Shown piece after piece: positions 5,646 to 11,513 of a stretch of DNA of 12,435 nucleotides (positions are counted from its first letter, which is position 1; each line of letters begins with the position of its first letter). A program made the position numbers and the translations under genes. The notes under the pieces are model-generated. The model was not told the DNA's origin. It saw only the letters and a program-made list of their open reading frames with translations, and searched no databases. Origin of the DNA: Chloroflexota bacterium (lineage in GTDB: Bacteria; Chloroflexota; Dehalococcoidia; GIF9; UBA5629); assembly GCA_026389675.1 (NCBI GenBank), contig JAPLHJ010000024.1, positions 1-12,435 on the forward strand. The letters run 5' to 3'.

Positions 5646-5722
5646 AGGGGTGTAGCTCAGTCTGGTAGAGCAGCGGTCTCCAAAACCGCGTGTCGTGGGT
5701 TCGAATCCTGCCACCCCTGCCA
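5646..5722 (+). tRNA. tRNA-Trp (anticodon CCA)
   Basis: The acceptor is AGGGGTG / CACCCCT, the D-arm GCTC/GAGC and the anticodon stem GCGGT/ACCGC. The loop CTCCAAA gives anticodon CCA. The T-arm is GTGGG TTCGAAT CCTGC with two G-T pairs, the discriminator is G, and CCA is encoded (5720-5722). Its D-arm, anticodon stem and variable loop are nearly identical to the neighbouring tRNA-Arg. Confidence 0.96.
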
Positions 5723-5723
5723 T

Positions 5724-5811
5724 GCCGAGGTGGTGGAACCTGGTAGACACGCCATCTTGAGGGGGTGGTGGGCGCAAGCCCGTAGGAGTTCAAATCTCCT
5801 CCTCGGCACCA
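5724..5811 (+). tRNA. tRNA-Leu (anticodon GAG)
   Basis: A class II tRNA. The acceptor is GCCGAGG / CCTCGGC, the anticodon stem CCATC/GGTGG, and the loop TTGAGGG gives GAG. A long variable arm (TGGGCGCAAGCCCGT) precedes the T-arm AGGAG TTCAAAT CTCCT. Discriminator A and CCA are encoded. It starts one base after the CCA of tRNA-Trp, so the two must be cut from one transcript. Confidence 0.95.
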
Positions 5812-5839
5812 ATTTGAATATTATCTTAAAGTGGAACGA

Positions 5840-5914
5840 GCGGAAGTAATTCAGTGGTAGAATGCCTCCTTGCCAAGGAGGATGTCGCGGGTTCGAGCCC
5901 CGTCTTCCGCTCCA
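5840..5914 (+). tRNA. tRNA-Gly (anticodon GCC)
   Basis: The acceptor is GCGGAAG / CTTCCGC, the anticodon stem CCTCC/GGAGG, and the loop TTGCCAA gives GCC. The T-arm is GCGGG TTCGAGC CCCGT, the discriminator is T, and CCA is encoded. Confidence 0.96.
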
Positions 5915-5927
5915 TTTTTTTGCCTGT

Positions 5928-6003
5928 GGCGGCGTAGCCAAGTGGTTAAGGCGGGGGTCTGCAAAACCCCTATGCAGCGGTTCGACTCCGCTCGCCGCCT
6001 CCA
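5928..6003 (+). tRNA. tRNA-Cys (anticodon GCA)
   Basis: The acceptor is GGCGGCG / CGCCGCC, the anticodon stem GGGGT/ACCCC, and the loop CTGCAAA gives GCA. The T-arm is AGCGG TTCGACT CCGCT, the discriminator is T, and CCA is encoded. It lies 13 bases after tRNA-Gly. Confidence 0.96.
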
Positions 6004-6010
6004 CGAAAAT

Positions 6011-6093
6011 GCCGAGGTGGCGGAATGGCAGACGCGGCGGACTTAAAATCCGCTTCCCTCACGGGAGTGTGGGTTCAAGTCCCTCCCTCGGCA
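6011..6093 (+). tRNA. tRNA-Leu (anticodon TAA), no encoded CCA
   Basis: A class II tRNA. The acceptor is GCCGAGG / CCTCGGC, the anticodon stem GCGGA/TCCGC, and the loop CTTAAAA gives TAA. The variable arm pairs TCCC with GGGA. The T-arm GTGGG TTCAAGT CCCTC has one T-T mismatch at the second pair. Discriminator A is followed by TTA, so CCA must be added by the CCA-adding enzyme, unlike the other five tRNAs here. Confidence 0.93.
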
Positions 6094-6212
6094 TTAACCC
6101 CTTTCATAATAAAACGTAAACAGCGCAGTAACTATTACACGCATCGCAGCATGGTAGCAGAACAAAGTGCTTTCTTATAATGCACCGGTGCCATTGCATA
6201 GACGGTGTATCC

Positions 6213-6231
6213 ATCTTCCAGGCCGGAAGAT
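6213..6231. terminator. Hairpin between the converging tRNA and mscS-like units
   Basis: ATCTTCC (6213-6219) and GGAAGAT (6225-6231) are perfect 7-base arms around a 5-base loop. The hairpin lies 23 bases past the mscS-like stop and about 120 bases past the last tRNA. There is no T-run on either strand, so termination in either direction is inferred from position only. A perfect 10-base palindrome, GCACCGGTGC (6182-6191), is nearby. Confidence 0.35.
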
Positions 6232-6254
6232 CGCGGGGAATTGGTAAAAGGCCT

Positions 6255-6971
6255 TTAAGCGAGCCTGATATTGGTATCTTTACCGGTGTGCTCAAGGAAC
6301 TTCATATACATTCTCGTGCGGAGCTCATTCCTCTGCCTGTAAGGCGTCACGAATTTCCCTTTCAGCCAGATCCTCTCTTCTTCCACATGTATCAGGACAC
6401 GCCGGTCGCTTTCAGCTTCATGTAAAAATGCCGGATAGTTATCCCTGAATACTTCCTTGGATTGGGCCAGGTACTCCTCGTCTTCGGAATTAATAATCTC
6501 TTCAAGCAGCGCCGCCGCACGGGTGATATCGCTGTCCGAGGATACTGGGATGCGAATCTCATCGAAGATATAATCGCACTGCGTCAGCTTGCAGTTCTTC
6601 TCGAAGCCCTTGGAGAAATTCAGGACCGGCTGGTCAAGCAAAACCAGGTTGGGGATATGCAGTATCTTGCCGGTGAGTTCGCCTCCCAGTTTCTCATCTT
6701 CGCCCACTTCATCAAGTGTCAGATAGAAAAGGCCGATATGCCTGACATCCCCCTTGTAGCTGCCTATGCGGATGCGGTCACCCACATGCAGCATATTGGA
6801 AAACACGATCACAAAGTAACCGAAATAGCTGGCAACGTATTTCTGCAGCGCCAGCGCCAGGCCGATGGCTATGATGGAAATGTATATAGCGAGGTTGCTG
6901 TACAGGGCGACGGCAATCATGACGGCCAGGGCGATGAACGCAATAAGCAGCGCGAGTATGCGAGTTTTCAT
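6255..6971 (-). CDS. Short MscS-family mechanosensitive channel
   Basis: This 238-residue membrane protein has hydrophobic helices at about residues 4-23 and 26-43. They lead into the MscS pore-helix region ALQKYVASYFGYFVIVFSNMLHVGDRIRI and the beta domain with the G-D-R-I-R-I...G-D-V-R-H-I pattern (about 64-83). The C-terminal half (about 115-238) is the alpha/beta domain lining the cytoplasmic vestibule. MscS channels form heptamers that open on membrane tension to release solutes in hypo-osmotic shock. It has fewer N-terminal helices than E. coli MscS, so the peripheral tension-sensing helices are reduced to about one. It is either a naturally short type or a 5' truncation. The start ATG lies 15 bases after the stop of the broken CARDB-tail frame and has no clear ribosome binding site, which suggests coupling within the transketolase-led operon. 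Confidence 0.88.
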   Translation of the reverse strand: MKTRILALLIAFIALAVMIAVALYSNLAIYISIIAIGLALALQKYVASYFGYFVIVFSNMLHVGDRIRIGSYKGDVRHIGLFYLTLDEVGEDEKLGGELTGKILHIPNLVLLDQPVLNFSKGFEKNCKLTQCDYIFDEIRIPVSSDSDITRAAALLEEIINSEDEEYLAQSKEVFRDNYPAFLHEAESDRRVLIHVEEERIWLKGKFVTPYRQRNELRTRMYMKFLEHTGKDTNIRLA

Positions 6972-6986
6972 ATCAGGTGAATCAAA

Positions 6987-7154
6987 TCAGGCGGAAGGTA
7001 TGATTCTGAGGGTGCCTGTTGCCTGGTCGACCGAAACATAATAATCGCCGGGAGTCCCCGCAACAGTCATAAAAGTTATCTCCTGGTGCTGGCCCGCCTC
7101 GATGGTTACTTCATTGACCGCCTCAAGCCTGCCGTTGATCTTAAATTCTGCCCT
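6987..7154 (-). pseudogene. Out-of-frame CARDB-like tail of the upstream coiled-coil gene
   Basis: This frame encodes AEFKINGRLEAVNEVTIEAG, then QHQEITFMTVAGTPGDYYVSVD and a tail ending in a TGA at 6987-6989. It reads as the second half of a CARDB-type beta-sandwich domain (KING, EVTIEAG, TPGDYYVSV). The other strands are missing. The upstream frame (7106-7699) runs into the same DNA one frame off and stops 20 codons later. Adding one base near 7150-7154 joins them into a smooth GSSTG-AEFKING reading. The domain start and an expected membrane helix also seem to be missing, so an internal deletion with a frameshift is likely. A sequencing error would explain the shift but not the missing half domain. 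Confidence 0.6.
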
Positions 7155-7699
7155 GTGCTGGACCCTTTCACAGGAGCAACGACCTCGGCAGCCGGCGCGG
7201 GCTGTGACGGAGGCGTCCATACCAGGTGACCCGGAAAGGCGTCTGTGTGCACCTTCCGTGCCTGGAATCTTGAGGAAAAAAGACCTGCCAGGCCGGTAGA
7301 TTCTGGTATTGAGATTTCGCTTGAATTTTGAGCGCTTATCAGGGAATTCAGGTGGGCAATCTCCGCCTCCAGGACCGCGGCTTTTTTCTGAGGGTTCTTA
7401 CTCAGTTTCAGGTAGGCCTCGGAGGGGATTTGACCGACCTTGAAGCGCGCATCGAGATTGGCCAGTTCCTGTTTAAACACACCGAGCTGGCGTGATTTCA
7501 GGGCTAACCGCTTGTTTAACTCCTGTTTAATCCCCTCGATCTTTATCCGGGCATGCTGGAGGTTAATGGAATACTCGGTTTTGAGAGCACTATGCGACGT
7601 GTCGTTAATACCCTTGTCAGTGTGGAGTTGCTCAAGGTTGCTTAAGAAGAGTTCAGCCCTCTCTTTACTTACGAACGCCGTGTGCAGGTCATTTTCCAT
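7106..7699 (-). CDS. Coiled-coil protein of unknown function, C-terminus probably frameshifted
   Basis: A 197-codon frame. Residues about 1-85 are helical and charged (KERAELFLSNLEQLHTDKG, then LKSRQLGVFKQELANLDARF). Residues 86-125 hold the segment KVGQIPSEAYLKLSKNPQKK, followed by a second helix. This helix-turn-helix layout is common in Chloroflexota proteins that end in a membrane helix and a CARDB domain. After a Pro/Ala-rich linker (about 162-178) the frame becomes GSSTGQNLRSTAGLRRSMK, which is not protein-like, while the next frame encodes a CARDB tail. The intended product therefore probably continued to 6987. The start ATG 7697-7699 has GGTGG 12 bases upstream. It lies 49 bases after the transketolase C-half and is probably in its operon. 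No function can be assigned. Confidence 0.65.
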   Translation of the reverse strand: MENDLHTAFVSKERAELFLSNLEQLHTDKGINDTSHSALKTEYSINLQHARIKIEGIKQELNKRLALKSRQLGVFKQELANLDARFKVGQIPSEAYLKLSKNPQKKAAVLEAEIAHLNSLISAQNSSEISIPESTGLAGLFSSRFQARKVHTDAFPGHLVWTPPSQPAPAAEVVAPVKGSSTGQNLRSTAGLRRSMK

Positions 7700-7748
7700 A
7701 GTTTAATTATTCCACCGTTTAATCAGGTAGCCGGCTTTTGTCCTTAGA

Positions 7749-8708
7749 TTAAGTATAGCGCTTATTCTTTTTCGTAACTACATCCCGCACCGCATTTGCG
7801 ATGTCAGGAGCGGTCAACCCGTTCAGTTCAAGCAGCTCTTCCGGCTTGCCGGAATGGCAGTACCTATCATCTATACCCAAAGAGATCAACGGTACCGGCA
7901 TATTACCTGAAAGAACTTGAGCAACGATGCTTCCCAAACCGCCGTGCAGCAGGTGCTCTTCCGCAGTAACCACCGCCCCCGTATCAACGGCCGCCGAGAT
8001 AATAGCCTGCTGATCTATGGGTTTGAGAGTGGACATATTCAATACGCGGCAATCTACGCCGGACAGCTTGAGCGAGTCAGCGGCTTCAATCGCTTTGGAT
8101 ACCATGATCCCGGTGGCAATTATGCTGGCATCGCGCCCGTCACGGAGCATATCAGCCTTGCCTATTTCGAATTTGCAGCCGTCAGGATAGATCACAGGCG
8201 TTTTCGAACGGCCTAACCGTACGTAGAATGGTCCCTCAGCGGCGGTGGCTGCCTTAATGACCTCGACTGTCTCCATGGCATCTGACGGTGCGATAACCGT
8301 GAAATTTGGCAGGGAGCAGTATAGTGCAAGGTCTTCAATGGCCTGGTGGGAAGAGCCGTCTTCGCCCACGGTGATACCGCCGTGCGTAGCTACAATTTTG
8401 ACGTTTGCCCCTGGCTGCGCTACGGACATGCGGACCTGGTCGAAGCACCGGCTGGAGGCGAAAACAGCGAATGTGCTGGCGAATGGTATTTTTCCACAGG
8501 ACGCAAGGCCCGCCGCTATACTTATCATATTCTGTTCAGCCAGCCCGCACTGGAAGAAACGATCCCGGTAAGCCTGGGCGAAAAACTTGGTCATGGTGGA
8601 ACGTGACACATCAGCGTCTAATACGACAATACGCTGATTATCCTTGGCAAGCTCTGCAAGTACCTTGCCAAAGGCCTCACGTGTGGTAAGTTCTTTGTAA
8701 TCGGTCAT
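7749..8708 (-). CDS. Transketolase, C-terminal half (pyrimidine-binding and C-terminal domains)
   Basis: This 319-residue subunit supplies the pyrimidine-binding and C-terminal domains of transketolase. The enzyme transfers two-carbon ketol units between sugar phosphates in the non-oxidative pentose phosphate pathway, using thiamine diphosphate. The conserved Glu58 in QCGLAEQNM activates the cofactor aminopyrimidine ring. GEDGSSHQ (115-122) carries the conserved active-site His121, and RLGRSKTP (164-171) fits the substrate phosphate-binding region. The C-terminal domain starts near 190. The start ATG overlaps the stop of the N-terminal half in an ATGA (8705-8708), the usual sign of coupled expression of two subunits made in equal amounts. 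A split of this kind is known in archaea and several bacterial phyla. The C-half alone could be taken for a DXS fragment, but the partner gene makes transketolase the clear reading. Confidence 0.93.
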   Translation of the reverse strand: MTDYKELTTREAFGKVLAELAKDNQRIVVLDADVSRSTMTKFFAQAYRDRFFQCGLAEQNMISIAAGLASCGKIPFASTFAVFASSRCFDQVRMSVAQPGANVKIVATHGGITVGEDGSSHQAIEDLALYCSLPNFTVIAPSDAMETVEVIKAATAAEGPFYVRLGRSKTPVIYPDGCKFEIGKADMLRDGRDASIIATGIMVSKAIEAADSLKLSGVDCRVLNMSTLKPIDQQAIISAAVDTGAVVTAEEHLLHGGLGSIVAQVLSGNMPVPLISLGIDDRYCHSGKPEELLELNGLTAPDIANAVRDVVTKKNKRYT

Positions 8709-9523
8709 GCCAGCTCTCTCAGCGCCATTTCGGTTTCAGACTTGTTGGGTGCCTTACCGTGCCAATCGACGTTATTTTCCATGAAACTGACGCCTTTGCC
8801 CTTGATTGTATGAGCCACAATTACGGTTGGCTTTCCTTTGACTGTCTGTGCCTTGCGGAGAGCATCGATGATTTGCTGCATATCATGGCCGTTAATTTCG
8901 ATGACTTCCCACTTGAAGGCTGCCCACTTGGCAATAAAGGGCTCCAGATTCATAATATCCCTGGTGAAGCCGTCAAGCTGCAGGGCGTTGAAATCGACGA
9001 TCGCGGTGAGGTTATCCAGTTTATAATTGGGCGCAAACATAGCCGCTTCCCAAACTTGTCCTTCATCACACTCGCCGTCGCCCAGCAGAACATAGGTGCG
9101 GTAGTCTTTATTGTCGAGCCGGGCCGCCAGCGCCATGCCGATGCCGATAGACAGTCCCTGGCCAAGCGAGCCGGCGGAAGCGTCAACACCCGGTGTCAGA
9201 GTGCTATCGGTATGCCCCTGGAGGCACGCGCCTGTTTTCCTCAGGGTGGTAAGCCAGTCAATGGGGAAATAACCGCATTCAGCCAGTGCTGCATAAAGGA
9301 CGGGAGCGGCATGTCCTTTGCTAAGTATGAAGCGGTCACGGTCAGGCCAGCGCGGATTGGCCGGGTCATGTTTCATGATATCGAAATAGAGAGCGGTAAC
9401 GATATCCGCCGCCGAAAGCGATCCGCCCGGGTGACCGCTGCCTGCGGTGGAGATCATAGTTATGATATGCCGGCGCAGTTTACGGGCGATACCTTCTAAT
9501 TCAGGGATACTGTATTTCACCAT
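8705..9523 (-). CDS. Transketolase, N-terminal half (thiamine diphosphate-binding domain)
   Basis: This 272-residue subunit carries the diphosphate-binding domain. The thiamine diphosphate motif starts at GDG (148-150, in LLGDGECDEGQVWEA) and ends at Asn179 (IVDFNALQLDG), so the Mg2+-binding set is present. Active-site histidines are seen in SGHPGG (H31), SKGHAAP (H71), QGHTD (H104) and WHGKAP (H255). GSLGQGLSIGIGMA (118-131) is the usual cofactor-contact loop. It forms the active enzyme with the C-half encoded next. The ATG at 9521-9523 has no Shine-Dalgarno in front, and a GTG follows directly. A promoter with TATAAT lies 75 bases upstream. It leads a minus-strand operon that probably reaches the MscS-like gene. 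Confidence 0.94.
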   Translation of the reverse strand: MVKYSIPELEGIARKLRRHIITMISTAGSGHPGGSLSAADIVTALYFDIMKHDPANPRWPDRDRFILSKGHAAPVLYAALAECGYFPIDWLTTLRKTGACLQGHTDSTLTPGVDASAGSLGQGLSIGIGMALAARLDNKDYRTYVLLGDGECDEGQVWEAAMFAPNYKLDNLTAIVDFNALQLDGFTRDIMNLEPFIAKWAAFKWEVIEINGHDMQQIIDALRKAQTVKGKPTVIVAHTIKGKGVSFMENNVDWHGKAPNKSETEMALRELA

Positions 9524-9597
9524 AAGAAGTGACTGTTAATTGCTCGTGTCAATGATCCGTATATTTTGAATCGGCAAAGCTTATATAAACCGGATTC

Positions 9598-9627
9598 ATT
9601 ATAGGACACTATAGCTCGATGTGTCCA
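9598..9627 (-). promoter_or_regulatory. Promoter of the transketolase operon with an inverted repeat in its spacer
   Basis: On the minus strand, TGGACA (9622-9627), an 18-base spacer and TATAAT (9598-9603). Within it, GGACAC (9604-9609) and GTGTCC (9621-9626) form a perfect 6-base dyad with an 11-base centre, filling the space between the -35 and -10 boxes. That is the classic place for a repressor operator. The predicted start near 9591 gives a leader of about 68 bases. Confidence 0.6.
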
Positions 9628-9668
9628 TTTCGATTAGTTGAGCCGGCGGTATATGACGTATTCGCTTA

Positions 9669-9698
9669 TTGTAAACTGCCGGGGCCGTGAATTATAAT
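9669..9698 (+). promoter_or_regulatory. Candidate promoter of the amidohydrolase gene overlapping its first ATG
   Basis: TTGTAA (9669-9674), an 18-base spacer and a consensus TATAAT (9693-9698). The -10 box overlaps ATG 9697, so transcription would begin near 9705, right at the second in-frame ATG (9706). This suggests a leaderless message. Confidence 0.45.
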
Positions 9699-10572
9699 GC
9701 TGAATATGATCGTCGATGCGCACACGCATGTTTTCAGCCCGCGCCTCATAGATGAGCGTGAGGAATACTGCTCGTTGGACGCCTGCTTCGGGTTGTTGTA
9801 TTCCAACCCGGCCGCAAAGCTTAATTCTGCGGAAGATTTGATCCGCAGCATGGACGAAAATGGAATTGCCAAATCTGTCATACAAAATATAGGCTGGGTC
9901 AGCCACGATGCCTGTATACGCAGCAATGATTATATACTGGAATCTATATCTAAATATGGGGACAGGCTGATAGGATTTTGCGCGGTGCAGCCACTTGAAC
10001 AGGAGAAGGCGGTAAATGAAATAAGCAGGTGCAGCAAAGGCGGAGCGAAAGGTATGGGTGAACTGAGGCCGGATATCCAGGGCTTCGACCTTTGTGACTT
10101 AAATACTATGAAACCACTTATGCAGGAGACGGCACGGCTGGGCATGGCGGTTTCTTTGCATGCTTCGGAACCGGCCGGTCACAACTATGCAGGCAAAGGC
10201 CATGTAACCCCCGAAATCCTGTTCAAATTTGTCAGCAATTTCCGGGAAGTAAAGATGGTGCTGGCCCATTTTGGCGGAGGGCTGCCATTTTATGAATTGA
10301 TGCCGGAGGTAAAAAGTATTTTAGCCAATACCTTTTACGACACTGCTGCAGCGCCCTTGCTTTACAGTGCCTCCATATATAAAGTGGTAATAGATATCGC
10401 GGGACCGGGGAAAATACTTTTCGGCAGCGACTGGCCATTGCTTGCTCCACAACGGGCCATGGAACATATCAAAACTGCCGGCCTTAACCCGGCAGATCTT
10501 AACTCTATACTTGGCCTAAACGCACAACGTATATTCAACCCGGAGGAAAATAAGATTTTCGATGGCCGATGA
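9697..10572 (+). CDS. Metal-dependent amidohydrolase (Amidohydro_2, TIM barrel)
   Basis: This is a 291-codon protein of the amidohydrolase 2 / ACMSD-like group, which hydrolyses or decarboxylates small substrates with one metal ion on a TIM barrel. The metal ligands are in place: D7-A-H9-T-H11 at the end of strand 1, H155 (SLHASEP), H191 (LAHFGGG) and D245 (FGSDWPL). The glycine-rich segment GAKGMGELRP near 116-125 matches the family. Length is normal. The substrate cannot be predicted. There is no Shine-Dalgarno before ATG 9697 or ATG 9706. A TATAAT overlaps the first, so the real start is probably ATG 9706 (MIVDAHTH), where family members usually begin. Its 3' end overlaps thpR by 11 bases. 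Confidence 0.9.
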   Translation: MLNMIVDAHTHVFSPRLIDEREEYCSLDACFGLLYSNPAAKLNSAEDLIRSMDENGIAKSVIQNIGWVSHDACIRSNDYILESISKYGDRLIGFCAVQPLEQEKAVNEISRCSKGGAKGMGELRPDIQGFDLCDLNTMKPLMQETARLGMAVSLHASEPAGHNYAGKGHVTPEILFKFVSNFREVKMVLAHFGGGLPFYELMPEVKSILANTFYDTAAAPLLYSASIYKVVIDIAGPGKILFGSDWPLLAPQRAMEHIKTAGLNPADLNSILGLNAQRIFNPEENKIFDGR

Positions 10573-11152
10573 AGTTATCAGGTCATTTATTGCCATCGAG
10601 TTGCCCGGCGTGCTGGTCAAGCAGTTGAAAGATTTTCAAACGGGACTGAGATCCCCTCGAATGCATGCGGCAAAATGGGTTGATCCGGGTTCCATGCACC
10701 TCACGCTGAAATTCCTTGGCAATGTCGATGTGAAGAACCTGGCAGCGGTAAAGGATGAAACCGGTATTGCAGTCGGATCATCCCGGAGGTTTCACCTGCT
10801 CACCGGTCAGACAGGTTTCTTCCCGGACCCGGGGAGGCCCCGTGTTTTCTGGCTGGGTTTAGAAGGTGATATCGAAGCCCTGGTTGCATTGCACAAGGCT
10901 ATTGATGATTCGTTGTCAAAGTTGGGCTATGCGAGTGAAAACCGCCCGTTTACCGCACACCTTACCCTGGCCCGGTTGAGGGAGGAATCCAGTGTAAATG
11001 ACAGGATGGACTTTGCCCGCTCAGTCCAGGGGCAAGCTTTTAAGCCTCCCTGTAAGATAGAGGTTAACTCTATAGCCTTGATGCGCAGCCAATTGACACC
11101 GCGGGGAGCTATCTACACGCGCCTGGCGGAATTCGCGCTGCACGATAATTGA
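10562..11152 (+). CDS. thpR: RNA 2',3'-cyclic phosphodiesterase (2'-5' RNA ligase family)
   Basis: This 196-residue two-histidine phosphoesterase opens 2',3'-cyclic phosphate ends on RNA and was first described as a 2'-5' tRNA ligase. Both catalytic motifs are intact: H46-L-T48-L (in MHLTLKFLGN) and H133-L-T135-L (in FTAHLTLARL). The opening RSFIAIELP, the FFPDPGRPRVFWLGL strand and the closing RSQLTPRGAIYTRL are typical of bacterial ThpR, and length is normal. The ATG lies inside the end of the amidohydrolase gene (11-base overlap), with GGAGG at about 10542 further upstream, so the two are co-transcribed and probably coupled. A direct metabolic link to the amidohydrolase is not evident. It is the last gene before a new promoter at 11191. 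Confidence 0.95.
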   Translation: MADEVIRSFIAIELPGVLVKQLKDFQTGLRSPRMHAAKWVDPGSMHLTLKFLGNVDVKNLAAVKDETGIAVGSSRRFHLLTGQTGFFPDPGRPRVFWLGLEGDIEALVALHKAIDDSLSKLGYASENRPFTAHLTLARLREESSVNDRMDFARSVQGQAFKPPCKIEVNSIALMRSQLTPRGAIYTRLAEFALHDN

Positions 11153-11190
11153 AATATTGACCGGCGGATAACGATTTGCGATTGTTTAAT

Positions 11191-11220
11191 TTGCCACTGA
11201 GTTTCAGTTAATGCTATACT
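11191..11220 (+). promoter_or_regulatory. Extended -10 promoter of the zinc-ribbon / comF / hpf unit
   Basis: TTGCCA (11191-11196), an 18-base spacer ending in TGC, then TATACT (11215-11220). Both boxes are one mismatch from consensus, and the TGn extension is present. The predicted start near 11227 leaves only about four bases before a TTG at 11231, which argues for the downstream GTG start. CTGAGTTTCAG (11197-11207) is a small dyad in the spacer. Confidence 0.7.
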
Positions 11221-11251
11221 TTATGCATTCTTGGAGGAGGTGGAAAAAATA

Positions 11252-11464
11252 GTGGAAAACTATTCCTTTCCAAAATGTCTAAAATGCAAAGTTGGCGATT
11301 TAGTTCCGCTGTCCGATTTTGGCAGCCAGGGGGCGGCGATACATTATAAAGCCTGGGTTTGCACCAATCCTGAATGCGGGTTTAATTTGAAGATCCGGAA
11401 TGGCGATATATATCTGAACGAACCCATCTTCAGCGGCGCCAGTCATACCCTGCGCCAGCACTAA
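11252..11464 (+). CDS. Small protein with two CxxC-type motifs (putative zinc ribbon, 70 aa)
   Basis: Starting at GTG 11252 the product is 70 residues. The Shine-Dalgarno GGAGGAGG (11233-11240) lies upstream of this GTG, whereas the in-frame TTG at 11231 overlaps it and sits almost at the predicted transcript start. CLKCKVGD near the N-terminus and CTNPECGF in the middle give four cysteines spaced as in a rubredoxin-like or zinc-ribbon knuckle pair. Between them is VPLSDFGSQGAAIHYKAWV, consistent with beta strands. It ends in a polar tail. I do not recognise a named family. It could bind RNA, DNA or a protein partner. It sits 49 bases before comF behind a clear promoter. Confidence 0.78.
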   Translation: MENYSFPKCLKCKVGDLVPLSDFGSQGAAIHYKAWVCTNPECGFNLKIRNGDIYLNEPIFSGASHTLRQH

Positions 11465-11470
11465 TCGAAT

Positions 11471-11510
11471 ATAGCAGGTTTTAGCAGCAATTAGCAGGTA
11501 TGGGCAGGTT
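11471..11510 (+). repeat. Four degenerate 10-base tandem repeats before comF
   Basis: Consecutive units atagcaggtt, ttagcagcaa, ttagcaggta and tgggcaggtt (11471-11510) share the core AGCAGGT. They fill nearly the whole gap between the small CxxC gene and the ComF start. The 10-base period is close to one DNA turn. Confidence 0.5.
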
Positions 11511-11513
11511 GTT

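Noticed and set aside
5436..6093. tRNA-Arg as an attachment site of a mobile element
   Set aside because: No integrase gene and no second copy of the tRNA 3' end were found in the window.
5575..6119. Open frames over the tRNA cluster on both strands
   Set aside because: They translate tRNA genes (phrases such as RRGSNPRH and GVEPLHRGF are well-known artefacts of tRNA DNA).
11231..11233. TTG 11231 as start of the small CxxC gene
   Set aside because: It overlaps the Shine-Dalgarno GGAGGAGG and lies about four bases from the predicted transcript start. GTG 11252 fits both signals.
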